A stretch of DNA of 64,000 nt from Glandiceps talaboti. Taxonomy: Eukaryota > Hemichordata > Enteropneusta > Spengelidae. Positions 11,961-25,536 of the stretch are shown piece by piece. The stretch covers positions 14,390,003 to 14,454,002 of the forward strand of contig NC_135551.1 of the NCBI RefSeq assembly GCF_964340395.1. Direction: 5' to 3'. The notes below the pieces were generated by a model. It was not told the DNA's origin. It worked only from the letters and a program-made list of their open reading frames with translations, and did no database searches. Positions within the stretch are counted from its first letter, which is position 1; each line of letters opens with the position of its first letter. The translations under genes and the position numbers were made by a program.

Positions 11961-14614
11961 ACCAACCTAACTTTCTGTAACGATGTATGAATACTCAATA
12001 TCTTCCATTATATACAGAACACAGGACTCCAGCTAGCTTTGGAAATGACCACAAATGTTCATTAGGTTGGCAGACCAAACGATTAACATGTGGTTATATA
12101 CTGCACAAGTCAATGAGGATCACTGACATTGAAAGAGAGATTGAAAGTTCAATGCTAAAAACTTTGAACAGCTTGTGCATTATAACCATTGTACATCAGC
12201 TTTGGAAATGTTTCGAAGATCAAAATCATGTGTACTCATGTAGAAACAGAAGAAATCCCAAACATAATGTGTTGCAGAGCTGTCCAGTACATGTACAACA
12301 TTATAGACATAAAATTAATATATTAGATATTTCATAGTGTAAATCCCATTGGGATTCATGTTATCACTAGTTCCCTAGTGTTCTGAAAACGCATATGGTA
12401 AAAAGTTCTCCCGAAGGACAGAGTAGCATATGTTACACAACCAGGACATTCATACATAATACCCGGACAATTTTCACTGTGCATGCAAAAATAAATATGT
12501 TTATGTAATGCATACAGCCCAGGACAGTGACAGATTCCTCACCTAGGTACAAAATGGCCGACTGTATAATATATTTTGCATGATTAATACAGAGATGAAA
12601 ATCAAGATACATAAAAGTGAGATTCTCAGGGTAGTTGAATGTACAATCATAACCTTTAGTGCCATCAATCTTGTCTCCACGCCTAAAATGGGACTCACAT
12701 AAAATGGATATTCATACTAGCTGTACGATATTTTTCAAAGCATAAATGAAAAAATAAAATATTAATTAATATGTAACACATTACAATCCAGGACAGTGGG
12801 ATATGTTTTAGTTTCTTCACATACATGCACAGTACATATCTATCGGTTTTAGATGACAGATGGGAATGTCAAAATGAATGTGAGGTTCTCAATTAGCACT
12901 GATCATCCTGCCATTGCATGTATTTGTACATGTAAGTTTTATGTGTACAATCTTAGATATTCATGCTTCATGTACCTGGATACCTTTTTATAAACAAATA
13001 TGGTATATTAACTGTAAATTTATGTATCATACATGTGTACAACAAGTCAGGTCATTGAGATGTTTCAGTAAATGAGATATTTTATTTCTATTGTCTATAT
13101 TTTTGATAAAAACATGTACTGATGTGAAAGTGAATGTGAACGTGAGAATCATTAATTGAAATTAATTTATTTTACACTTTTGAATACATTAGATTCCACA
13201 CCTTAGAGATGACAAGCTTTCAATCACAATGTCTTTTAAGATTTCAAATAATGAGTCTGTATCCTTAAATATCTTGAAGTTTAAAAATGACAATTAAGTC
13301 TTTACTTATGATATCAGATAATTAGTAGAAATGGTGCGTTCGTATTTATAACTTGTGTGATAGATTGAAACTGCCATCTACATGATAAACAATCATGTAT
13401 CTCTCTCTGTAACCATTCATCAAAATCACAAAAGTAGACTTTGATGTCAAAAGAGTCCAAATCGTACAAGATCCATCTACATGATTGTACACTTCTATAA
13501 AAAGTATAGATAAGATTTCCTATGTGAAAACGAAACGACTTGAAATGGGTTCGTATCAAATGAACCCACACATATTCATCATGTGCAGTGAACTGACAAG
13601 TTGCATCAATTTTGAGTTCGTAATGCCAGGCGATTTCCACTTTATCTGAGAGTAAAGCGGCAAACTCAGAAAGGTAGCAGGTGTCAGTCAGATAACAAAT
13701 TATATGCTAGGACTTGATCAGCCTCACACATACTCCCTCATATTTTATTCTCACGTTAGGTGTTTCTATGGGAGTGACATATAACGTCATTGATGTGCAG
13801 ATCTCTGGAAAATGACATTAAGGTGAGTCGTATTGAAACGAGAGCTTACAACAGATGTGATCGGTTTACAGTATACAACCCATAACACAGACCGTCTCGT
13901 ATTAGCTGTGAGCTACAATAATTATGGGGATGAGAAAATTCAAGGCATTTCTATCATATGGTTATTCTAAAATCATGGAATTAAATGTATCATGTTCTAA
14001 AATATATGAGACGATTTCATATCCTGAGAAATATTTAATATTATATATTTAAAACGAATATCTACTTTTCATGCCATTTTTCCTCATGTTTTCACTCTGA
14101 TATCATCACCTGTAGAGGTATACATTTTGTAAATTCTAATGTGAAAGTTTAACACCCTGAAGAAATTGGATTAATCAGGCCCAAGTTGTAGTTTTTCATG
14201 TACGAAAAATACCTCCCTGGTAGAAAGAGGATTACAACGTTTTTCCATACTTAAATTAAGGGTTTTTGAACATCAGCTAATAATATTGTCGTATATTGTG
14301 TCACACATGCATCACTGGTCCTAAGGGGTCATACTTACAAAAGTAAATATGAAATTGTCAAACTAATCAATTAAGGTAAGTAATAAATAATAATTTGTGA
14401 TAATTATCTGAAGTAATACAGTACAAAAATAGTTTGAACCTTTGACTATAGTTTTACACCATGAGTGGTCTTTTTTAAGAAGTTTGAATTTGATAATTTC
14501 TGCATCATTATTGGCATGTCCCAGCTACATGTAGAATATCCCAAAAATTCAAAATGCTTCATTGTATTAATGCCATAGATCTACTGCATTCTTTGAACAA
14601 TCATACAGACTCTG
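11961..14614. other. Intron segment without a gene
   Basis: Holds a diverged direct duplication (ccaggacagtg at about 12521 and 12791, with matching sequence downstream). The longest open stretch, 11987-12337 (116 codons), begins in the minisatellite edge and has no motif; 13314-13640 on the minus strand likewise. Confidence 0.55.
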
Positions 14615-14623
14615 GAGTGAAAT

Positions 14624-14866
14624 TAGACTGTCGACAGTCGTTCGTGCCTTTTTTTCTACATTCTATCTAAAAGTTAAACTAAAGTCATCACCTTGCTCCA
14701 ATCCAGAGCAATACTACAACCACATATTTATAGCAACAGTAGGTGCCGGAGCCTCACTTGCTGTTCCTATCAGTATGCGTTAGTATTCAGTGCTACGGAG
14801 CGAGGCGACAACTTTGTTTTTAGATGAAACGTAGCAAAAAAGGAACGAACGACTGTTGACAGTCTA
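14624..14866 (+). mobile_element. MULE-type MITE family A, copy 1
   Basis: 243 bp with a perfect 9-bp target duplication GAGTGAAAT on both sides (14615-14623, 14867-14875). Ends are TAGACTGTCGACAGTCGTTC and its near-perfect complement; the imperfect inverted repeats reach about 75 bp. The copy at 47062-47295 shares ends and inner blocks (CACCTCGCTC / GAGCGAGGCGAC). A 9-bp duplication with long inverted repeats suits Mutator-like elements. Non-coding, so non-autonomous. Confidence 0.88.
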
Positions 14867-17800
14867 GAGTGAAATGACCAGGCTCTATGCACATACTAGG
14901 CAACTGCATTTCATTTCCACAAACTCACAGCTAAATTCTAATTATATTTGTACTTGTTGAGCATTGTTTGCCGAGCTGAAGAAGATTAGAGGCTTAAACA
15001 AATCTGTTGAATTTACAGCAGTAATAAAAATGTCAAGTATTTCCTGAGTGGATCATGTACTTCTTATCACCTCGTTCATCAGTGTATCATAGAATTAGTC
15101 ACATGTTTAAAGAGAGAGACAGTTTTTTTTTGGCCGCAAAATTGTCACTGTACATTAGAGTTTTCATTGACAATTACAAAACCTGTGTAGTCATATACGT
15201 GACAAGGAAGAGGAACTCATGGTGTAACTTTATCTGAGACTTATAAGTTATAACATTTCAAGATACAGCACAAGATGTATTTTTCATAACTTGAAGTTAA
15301 TTAAAGGTGCACAAGCCTAGTTTATACCTTTTTGGGTGAGATATTCACACTGTGTATCTAAAAGTCACTCACAGTATTGTACTTACTGAAGCATACTTAA
15401 CCATCACTTGCAATTGACTGAACTCTAACCGGGTATTAAGATATAACATATAAATGATCCGATGACATAATTTATGATACGTATAAAAAATTTCGAAGAA
15501 TCCATACTAGGTGATCAACTGTTCTGACAAAACTAGAAACAAATTAATTGTATAGAAGGTGTGCATTGACATTAATTATATGGATAGTTAATTGAGATTT
15601 TATGTAAGTAAAAGTTTGATGAACTATCAAGTTTGTGCCACTTTAACATGTTAAACTAAATACCCAGCCTATTTAATAGTTAAGGTTAAGTATATGGACG
15701 TTCTACAAACTATTGACTTGTACCATTTACAATATGAGATATGATTTTGATTGAATTAACAACATATTCACCATGGAAACAAGAACCGGAAACTTTTCTC
15801 ACTACTTTGTTCAAGAAAACTCAAAATCTTTGTCTGAAAATTGATGAAAAAACCCACAAACAGTCAATGCCACTGGGAGTTGACACCCACTTGTTCTTGT
15901 ATTCCCTATCTGGCATTGTTAATGTCATGGGATAGTGTGTGGACGACAGATAGATATGACTGATGGGGTATCAGCTTGAACTTTCATATTGGCCTGTACT
16001 CTTGAGAAATGCTTTTAAAGAAAGTATAAAAATGAAATTCAAAGATGATGCGGCTAATCTTGTAGTGTGAAAAATTCAAAGTAAAATTACATGTTACCTG
16101 TAACTGAAGTTAATCCCCAAATGCCAAATACTTGTATGAATACATGTATATGTACAGTCGAATCTGTATCACAACACATACCTGGAACAGCCACCAGAAT
16201 CAAAGCAAGCATAAACGAATTTTGTATTCAAGAATTACTCCTAGTTAGATCCATCTGCCTGTTAGTGTGTCGATATGTGTCACACGTTTGACGGCTACAA
16301 GTACAGTCCTTTAAAAGGAATGCATATCGACAATAACATTACACTCTATCAGTTCATTAGTAGTTAGCATTTCCATTGTATTATCATAATAATAATAACA
16401 ATGCCTACATGTGTATTCATTTTAGAATTGTCTATTTTTACAAATATGTCAATGTCTGATCAATTATATAACAATGTTATATTTTTAATTCAAGTTCTTC
16501 CCCTTGGTATTTGCATTCCCTGATCATACATGTACATGTCTTATAAATACATGTGCATATATGCAAATACAGTAAACATAACAATATTATTTTATTATAA
16601 TATTGTTCTTTTCTACATGTACAATGTACATGTATATTAGTTCTAATCACCAAGTAATTGGCCCTTGGTTATCTTACCTTGAATTTGTTAATGATAGCAA
16701 AAATTTCATACTTTGAAGCACCTCTTTTACTTAACTTTTTAAAGGACCATATTGCATAAATGTATCTACAACTTTTGCTCCAAATGAATGTACATACATG
16801 TAGTGTATATCATTGTGTGTACATTAGTATACAGTATACATTTATAACTCAAATTTCTGTTCAGATTCAGTTTAATAAATAGGGCTTACACATTATATTA
16901 GGGACGGTAGTATAGTACATGTAATATTATTAAATTCTTGTGTATACATATGGTAAGCACATATCAACACCAGGATAAAAGCTAAACATCTAGTAATATC
17001 AAGTCAAATGGAAACTGATATTAGACTTTATACATGATGGAAGTAGAGTCTTGGTCAAAAGGAAACTTTACGACTGATATCTAAAAGTTTGTTTAAAAGC
17101 AACTACACAATGTATTACAGTTTAATGGCTGCACCAGCTGACCAGTTTTAATATTTAATACAATAGAAATTCATTTTAATTGATATTGGACTCCATTCTT
17201 AAACTCCGAGAAAGGTAACTTCCAAATACCTGGAACATTTAGTTAGAAATAGAAGCTACATGTACAGTAATGCATGCACCAGCCAGGATTTACTAAAATA
17301 GCTGTTATCTTGGACAGTATATAATAAGGGATTCTAATAGAACTTATACATGAATACCATACTGAAATCTGAGGAAATGTTGAGATGATTCTAACATTTT
17401 TGCAATACTTTCATTCCTACTTGAATCCCCAACATGTACACGTATGTGTACATTTGTATATTGGTGAACAGTTCGTCCAGGTTTTCCCCTTTTAGCACTT
17501 TTTAAAGTTAAACTTTGCTTTTAGTCATACAGACAACACTTACATGTACAGTGAAGCCAATCTTATCAATGGATCAAGTTAAAACAAGCAGCCCTTAGGG
17601 TAGATTTTAGACAAATGGAAACATGCACTCTGGATGTGACAACATTTAATGACGTATTCCATTTGAAGTGGTTAGTACGTAAATCCATCAAGCATAAACA
17701 CTTACTGTTAGGCCAGAGTTAAGAAATATAAATGTTAATTTTAAATAGCTAGTCAAATTCTTTTAACATCCTCGTTTAATGCTCCTTAATTTTAAAATCT

Positions 17801-17875
17801 AGTCAGTTTTTCATAGCAAAGGTGGAGTTAAATATCTTTACAGTAACTGTATTTCATCCCTTCTTAGCTAGTAAC
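14867..17875. other. Intron segment without a gene
   Basis: Carries a dispersed repeat at 15303-15720 that matches 53233-53600 in the same orientation. The rest is AT-rich with many TACATGTA words and a small AT hairpin (aatattattttattataatatt, about 16583-16605). Open stretches at 15055, 15741 and 16091 show no motifs. Confidence 0.55.
15303..15720 (+). repeat. Dispersed repeat R1, copy 1
   Basis: Diverged copy of about 400 bp. Shared landmarks with 53233-53600: taaaggtgcacaag / taaaggagcacagg, ataaatgatc-gatgac-taatttat, gtataaaaaattt, agaaggtgtgcattgacatta. Identity by eye is roughly 65-75 percent. Origin unknown. Confidence 0.6.
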
Positions 17876-17964
<89 letters not shown>

Positions 17965-17965
17965 G
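17876..17965 (+). repeat. (CTGT)n-(CT)n compound microsatellite
   Basis: About 12 CTGT units run into about 19 CT units with one C-G interruption. Confidence 0.97.
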
Positions 17966-18013
17966 AGCTCAATGTTACTGGAACATTGATTTAAATGTGA
18001 TGACGTTATTGTG

Positions 18014-18104
18014 TTCTCATGTGACTCGTCTTCAACTCATAGTGACAAGGCCTCCTTAGTAAATTGTGTTTTCCTCAGCTGAATGAAGACAATTATTGGA
18101 GTTT
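18014..18104 (+). mobile_element. CCCCAATATTTTTC MITE family fragment
   Basis: Shares cttcaactcatagtgacaagg-cctccttag and ttttcctcagctgaatgaag with the elements near 21.2 and 23.3 kb. The right end acaattattgg is degraded and the left end is missing. Confidence 0.4.
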
Positions 18105-18929
18105 GTACAACATGCATGTATAAATAGCATGCTATAAATATATATATGTATAGATAGAGCGTGTATCTTGAATCTACAAGGAAATTACTACTATTGACAT
18201 TCCCCAATGTCAATAGTACAATGTAGTAACCTGTACCTTGACATTGCCAAAGTTAAGTGGGTTTATTCATCAATTGCTATCCCAAGTGAGATGAAGTAAA
18301 TTAACTGATCTCTAACTACAACATGTACATAGTTATAAAGTTTGAATTACACACCAGTCTAGTTAAGTACCGCATAGTGTAGTACACTATGAGAATCAAT
18401 CATTAACCCTTTTAATCTAGTTCTCATGTGAGCAATCTTGGAATTCACAACACTTGCTACATGTAAATGACTTTGAATTTGCGGCAGACCTGACTGTAAT
18501 ACATGGTCGATCAACTCAAGGGGGTTGTGAGGTTTAAATCAATCTCTATTTTATACTATTTTGAAGATGTACTCAAGTCTATGATACAAGTACATACAGC
18601 GATCTAAAATGAAAGACATAATATTAATATAAAGCCACTGATAAGTATTTTCCAGCAGAACTTTTTATGAAAGCCGACATGTTATAGAACAAGGCTCCTT
18701 GAGTCTGAATCAAATTACAGCCTTGACCAATTCCCTATAAACTTGATGTTGCTGGGGTATAATATTAATTCAAGACTTTACGATGTCAAACATGACACTA
18801 CATCTATAAAGTTAAATCATCCCCTTCTAAATGTACATTTTGTATTTGGTCACTTGTACTTTCAAATCCTATTATCTTCTCTTTGTCATTTCCTGAGTTC
18901 AAATGAATTCTAGCCAACCTCATAGTTAT

Positions 18930-19320
18930 CAATCTGATTAAAATCTGATGTGTGTGGTGAAAGCGGCTAGATGTCTTTAATACCTCTATTCCATCAATTT
19001 GTGTCCTTTGTTTTCTTTCGGGTTATCGCTACTATCCCGACAAGTCCTTCTCTTCTTGCGACTAAGCCGCTCGGCAAACATTAAACAGATTAGGGACGAC
19101 GACAGTCACGAGTCTGGCAGTGAGACTACATGTAGGGTAGCTGCTGCAAATTATGGTAGCCCCATGACAAGAATTGGTAGTCTGTGGACTACTGTAAATT
19201 TCAAGCCCTGCTAATGCAGTAAACCAAGGAGGAGAAACGTGCAGATAGACCAGGACTTGAACCGGGAACCACCAGGTCCTAAACACCAGAAAGTTGCACT
19301 ACGAACAGTGCTACCCAGGA
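18930..19320 (-). mobile_element. tRNA-derived SINE candidate
   Basis: On the minus strand a tRNA-like head (19320-19243) has box A-like TAGCACTGTTCG (19313-19302) and a perfect box B GGTTCAAGTCC (19263-19253). The D stem GCAC/GTGC pairs, but the acceptor and anticodon stems do not, so it is not a working tRNA. A body of about 310 bp follows, ending ATCAGATTTTAATCAGATTG at 18930. That end is almost identical to the termini of the hairpin element at 26497-26733. No target duplication is certain. Confidence 0.5.
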
Positions 19321-19428
19321 TGACAACCCAATTTAAATAGTAACATTAAAAACCCACACACAGTACAAGCAGCAGTCACCTTCCATTCAAATTCTGGTCA
19401 GGAGCAAATTCCAGGACAGCAACATCCA

Positions 19429-19650
<222 letters not shown>

Positions 19651-20504
19651 ATATGACTTAAATGGGGTTGATGTATCAACCCACTGCAATTGAAAATGCT
19701 ACAATTTAGTTATATTAATTGCCTTGAGATGTACAATACATCTAAGAGTTGTCATCCAACCTTGTTTTGCAGTTGTGTGAAGAGCTATTCACTGATCCGA
19801 GGAATAAATCCAATCAATTCTATAGCCTACAACTTACAGCTTTCAGGTCACACATGATAGTTTTAAGGAGTATCAAAGATAATGAATAGAGCAGGAAAGC
19901 AAATGCTGATGTTGTTAACTTCCTTTTACTTAAATGTTCAAATTCATTTCCTTAGGAGAGGAAATAATAAAACGAAAGTGCTCGAGGATCAGGCATTGAC
20001 GATTGAAATTTGAATTGATGGAAAAAAAATAGTTAGACAAGTACATTCATATAATGTAGGTGTAGAAAACTTGACATGTTGACATGTACAAATGAAGAAA
20101 ACATAACCTGTACCGACGGATATTGTACAATCATGTAAGAAACTACATTTAATTGTTTACATTGTTAGAGTACATGTACCATCTAGATACGAACAATCTG
20201 ATAAAAATTCGATGTACGGTGCGATTTCTTTTTGGCTGTTATGTTTACTGTTGTTTGCTCTTTTGTGAGTGCTCATTACACACATCTGACACAATATCAT
20301 AGGTTTTCCCAAGCCACACGAGAGTGGAATTTAAGTAAATTCACTCAACAAATGAGAACGTATAATGCGCCGAAACATTACATGGTAACTTGTATGAATT
20401 ATCGTCAGAAGCTAAATATTCATTAAACAAATAATATTAATTTCTAATTTCTATTTTTCAATTAAATGTTTGAAATCTCCATTTGGTCCATCTCCTCAAA
20501 CAAG

Positions 20505-20830
20505 GCTGCATATACATGTATGTATACATGTACCGGGTACTACATTTGTACTATTTTATTATCATCATTTATACAGCTTGTTGTACGGATCTACAAAACA
20601 AGTACGATCCTGTCCAGACTGTATGTGAACCATTTATTGTCATATTTATCTAATTCCCTATTTTGTTCATGTCCTTACACAAGGTTACTATACATGTATA
20701 TATACAAGTACATTGCATCATCATTGTATGGATCTTAGTATATACATGTAGTATGGTCCTGTCCAGACTATACATTCATGTGAGCATTTCATGCCTTTCA
20801 ATTTCATTTTTACAATTTTGTTGCTGTTGT
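20505..20830 (+). repeat. Two-copy tandem repeat (~145 bp)
   Basis: tgta-ggatct...gatcctgtccagact (from about 20582) returns as tgtatggatct...ggtcctgtccagact (from about 20726), each followed by catttca/catttat and a poly-T-rich stretch. Confidence 0.6.
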
Positions 20831-20994
20831 TTATTATTATTGCCATAACATAAAATGCCATGTCCTTTGAAAAATAACATTTTCATTTTTACAATATTGA
20901 TTTTCTTTTAAAACAATTTACATTGTACATGTATATACACACAGCTTGTACAAAGAATCAGTGTTACATGAAATGTGATCCAGCTCAGATAGCT

Positions 20995-21335
20995 AAGATC
21001 CATTACACCATGCACGAGCTAGGTTCAACAAAAAATATATATATTGTACAAAATGTACTCAGGTCGTTCTACGTCACGACAATGCAAGTCTATGTCACGA
21101 TAATACATGTCCACATCATTGGTTCTGCAACGCCCAAAACTGCCATTAATTTCCCTGATTTTTCAAAATAATATTGGCAATGGTATACATATAATTATAT
21201 TATTCCCCAATATTTTTCTTTATTGAGCAGACAAATAGTCACTACTTGTCTTGTGACCCATAGTGACAAGGGCCCCTTAGGTCACTCACATTTTTCTTGG
21301 CTGAAGGAAGAAAAATGTTGAGGAATAATATCTAA
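20995..21335 (+). mobile_element. CCCCAATATTTTTC family, long copy 1
   Basis: About 340 bp, matched by 23100-23450: both start caccatgcac-agcta-gtt-aacaaaaaatat, pass ttctacgtcacgacaa, then TTATTCCCCAATATTTTTCTTTATT, and end ggctgaaggaagaaaaat...GGAATAA. The foldback part is 21197-21331, with inverted ends ATATTATTCCCCAA / TTGAGGAATAATAT. Confidence 0.6.
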
Positions 21336-21924
21336 ATATCAAGGTTATACTTATATTATAACAGATCGGCATGAGAAAGTCAAAGGAAATATCTAATCTC
21401 CAGATAAATACAATATTTAAACATTCATCAAATGTTGCATGTCAAAAATACTTATAGTAAGTGAAAGAAAATCATGAGAAGTTTATGTGCATGTACATGT
21501 ATCTTCAAAACCATCGCTGGTTAGCTGAGTGAACCTTTAGCTACATCGGTTGTCATGACAGCCCGAGTTTTATCAGTTGAACTGATAGCACTAAAAAAAC
21601 ACCTGACAACACAGATAACATTCTAGCTCTGGTTATCTGAGTGAAAATAACTACTTGCTAGAAGTGAATGAAGAAGAAGTCATTCATTTCCCGGAGTTAT
21701 CTAGGAGTTTTATTACTCCGATTTATTTGGTTGTATTCATGTCAGTGACTAATCTAACAAATGAAGGGATGCTGATTCCCAAGACAACAACTGTCAAATA
21801 GGTTTCAAGCTTACCAGCTAACATTTATGTCGACAATTATTACAGGGATACACATGCAAACACAGCTGTATGGGCTAACATTTTGGATACACATGATCTA
21901 GAGTAATATCAATTGTATATTCAA

Positions 21925-22250
21925 TACAGTATGCAAGGCTCAAATTTACATGTACAGTAACAATACATACTAGGCTTGGTAGTCAGATTTCACCATGTGA
22001 ACTGTTTCAGCTCCAATTTTCTTTTGATTTGTATTGCTTTAACAGACTATCATCTGATGAGTTTATTACTATTTGTACATGCATACACAAATGTACATGA
22101 TTGTTCAGTCATCTACATGTGCATTGTATGCAGGGCTCAAATTTAACTTCTACACTTGGTGGTCATATTTAGCCATGTGAATTATTTAAACTACACTTTT
22201 CTATTGATTTCTATTGGTCTAACAGCATACCAACTTATAAATTTGGTACA
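21925..22250 (+). repeat. Tandem duplication (~190 bp)
   Basis: tatgcaaggctcaaattta...cttggtagtca-attt-accatgtgaa (from 21940) is repeated as tatgcagggctcaaattta...cttggtggtcatatttagccatgtgaa (from 22128), then tattgatttctattg-tctaacag. Confidence 0.65.
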
Positions 22251-23099
22251 TGTAGTCTAATTGAATGTGTATAATATACAATGTATTATAGTCTACGGTG
22301 TCGGACTCTACGTCCCTGGAATACTTCATATTCCAATCTGAGGCTCTGTACAATGATAACATTTTTTTAACTATCACAGATGGGTGTGTACAGTGTTTTC
22401 TAGTCCCTGGTCACAAAAAGTCCTGGTGGTTGAGCTAAACAAAAATACTGAACACATTGGAAGATGACGTGATTGCATAAACACGCACTGTTTTACTTGT
22501 AGCTTTAAAACAAACGAAATCACACAAACTCAGTTTTTGCATATAAAATGTACAGGGTACCCTGATAAAAACGTAGCAGGGGTCTCACTCCTTTTTTTGG
22601 ACTACATGAAGAAGATTCAAAAAAAAAAGTTGGTGGAAATACTACCTACTACAGTGCAGAATTGATAAAAACTTAGTAATTTACATGTAGATGTTGTTGT
22701 TTTTTCAGGTACTGTCCCTTATCTACATGTGCACCCCAGCTGCCAGGGAACAAACTTACCACTACCAGTTTATTTTGACCTGCTAACTTCAACAAACAAC
22801 TCACTCAATACTTTTCACTCATATTGCATTTATTGAAATGTTGATGTAATGTTTAATTGGTTTCAGGTATCAGTCTTTTTCAGTATATACGCTATAACAT
22901 TGTTCTTTTTGTATCATCAATACAGAAAATGGATCCTACTTTCATCAGGACAGAAAAGTAACAGAATTAAACAATAAAATTGCAAATGTAATGAATATAC
23001 AATACACATGTATGTATGTATCCAAAGAATAAAACATTAGGTATTGTTAATGTTATTGTGAGAGTCAAGAAATGAAGTGAAGTGCATATACTGTAGGAT
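22251..23099. other. Intron segment without a gene
   Basis: No element, repeat array or coding sequence was recognised. Confidence 0.5.
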
Positions 23100-23450
23100 A
23101 TTATACCATGCACAAGCTAAGTTGAACAAAAAATATGGAATATGTACACTGGTTGTTCTATGTCACGACAACTTGTGTATACGTCACTGATTCTGTTGTG
23201 TTCGAAATATGAGTCAAAACCTCCAAAATTGCCATTACTTTCGTTTCCCCAATTTTTCTTTGACGTTACTGGCACTGGTATAATTATGTTATTCTCCAAT
23301 ATTTTTCTACATTCAGGTGGAAAATACTCGTGACCTAAGGGGTGTCACTTCTCATTATAGCGACTCGTAGTAACAAGGGCTTCTTATACAGTGTAGGTCT
23401 CTCATATTTTCCTTGGCTGAAGGAAGAAAAATAGTGGGAATAACATCTAC
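23100..23450 (+). mobile_element. CCCCAATATTTTTC family, long copy 2
   Basis: Diverged copy of 20995-21335 in the same orientation, 2.1 kb apart. Foldback part 23285-23447 with ends ATGTTATTCTCCAATATTTT and GTGGGAATAACAT. The open frames at 23142-23333 and 23413-23664 are chance stretches within it. Confidence 0.6.
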
Positions 23451-25536
23451 TGGTAAATATTTGATGTTCACTAAAGGTTTGGTTGAAATTGGCTCATGCG
23501 TATTTGAGATAGAGGTGGACACGGACAGACGCACAGGACCCAACATACATACAATGTATAATGTAGTAGACACCCTCAGCTTCGCCATTGCTATGGGGAC
23601 TAACAAACAACTCAATCATCACTTTATTCAATCTAATTGCATTTACTACCTAATATATCTTTAATTTTTATTCAGTATCACCAAAGAATAATTGTATTTT
23701 TGCATCAGCAATATGTAATATGTATCCTTGAGACACAAAAATTATCAGAACTAAAAATATAATTTTACAAATATGGAACGAATTGAACAGTCGCATCAAT
23801 AAACTAATTAATCACTCATAGTTGAGTCATCGTTTGTGATTTATATGTGCATAGATAATAAATAATAAATGCGATATTAAAAATTAAATGATTAAAATCA
23901 TTGAAATATGCTACACAAAATTCTACTGATTATGACATAAAGTGATGGATTACGTGATAACATTTTTCTTGATAACAGTCAAAATGTATTAGATTTCATG
24001 TTAAATCGATGCATACATTAATTTCCAAAATTTCATCTATAATCTCTTCTGAGGATTTAAGATGCTGAGATCAATACATGTATATGATTCTTATTTCAAG
24101 AAACATGTTGATTTTCATGGAAATACAGCTAGATGAAAATGATGACTGTTCTGAAAAATTTACATTTCGTCTTTTCTAGCCACATGTACAAATGTACAGC
24201 CCGCTGGAAGTTACATATAAATGTAGTGTTTACTACCTTTGTTTGATACAACCATACAAAAACTCATCACAAACTGCACATGCTACACTTTAAGAGATAA
24301 CCAGATTGAATGAATGCAGTTTCTTGTGATATTCTGTTGAAATGATATGAACTATAAAAATGCCACCATACAGATATCAAATGCAGATATTAACAACATT
24401 AGCGCTGAGGCGAGGTGGCTGCATCTATGATCTACATGTAGTAGCAGTATACATATACATGTATGTTTAATGGTGTATTTCATTTGATAGGAATATAGCA
24501 AGAAATTGCAACCTCACTATTTAAACTTAGAGTGCAGAATATGTAGTTTCTATAAATTGGCGTCTGCATGGTTGTATCAAATGGACCAGTGAATTTAAAC
24601 ATGAAACAGCTTTCACCTACACCACCGACGTTGTACACTACTGAACTAAATTATACATAGAAGTGAAACAGAACATCATCTGGCTCAACAAATAAACTTA
24701 TACTAACAAATTACTACATGTTGTAGTCCTACGTACATAGCAACAGGATGTCTGTTGGCATTACTACTTTACTATATTCATCTAAAAAATTTAGTGTGAA
24801 TTTACAGGTAGACTTTCAATCTCCATCTTAAAAGGGATTCAATTCTGAAAGGTGTTATTCAATGTTGTGTTTCATTGTGGTTCAAATGAAATATTTACTT
24901 CCAATTTAACTCAATTTTCCATATTCTAGGAAGTATTTCAAACCAAAAACATTTGTTATAGTTGAATGGCACTAGGAAATGTTCAATCACTTTCTACAAA
25001 ATACATGTACAACCGTGCACTGTTCGCTTCAACAGTGATTTCTATATAAGATTTAATAAGACACTTATAGTTTGTATTCTGTTAGCTTTCAATGTAAAAA
25101 TAGATGGGCGACACAAATTCAAAATATAGATATTTTAAATACATTGTATACAGTATACTATATAACAGATACATGTAGATCTTTTTATTCATTATACTAC
25201 ACTTAGTAGTAGAATAGTGTTTAGTGGTCAGTTCATTCAAACTATAGAGTAATGGAGAATACAATATTATGTACATACTGTTCATGTTCATCATAGTTCG
25301 CATTCATGCTCAGCTAGTCTGGACATTACACATACAAATGTATGGGCTCATATTCTACGATCTTTATTTTTACCAATGAGTCTACACGTACACATATAGT
25401 GTCTTGACTGGTTGATAGTTCCAAGAACCACTGGGACAGTAAAATATAGCAAGTTACTTTCTTTTTTAGAATTAAGTTAGAAATGAATGCAATGTTTTGG
25501 AGAGATACATTAATACTAAACAGCAGACATCACTTA
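23451..25536. other. Intron segment without a gene
   Basis: Plain AT-rich sequence of 2.1 kb with scattered TACATGTA words. No element was delimited. Confidence 0.5.

Noticed and set aside
11987-12337. 116-codon plus-strand open frame, the longest outside repeats
   Set aside because: No motif, no splice context, starts at the minisatellite edge; length is within chance for 64 kb.
19243-19320. Functional tRNA gene
   Set aside because: Boxes A and B and the D stem are present, but the acceptor and anticodon stems do not pair; better read as a SINE head.
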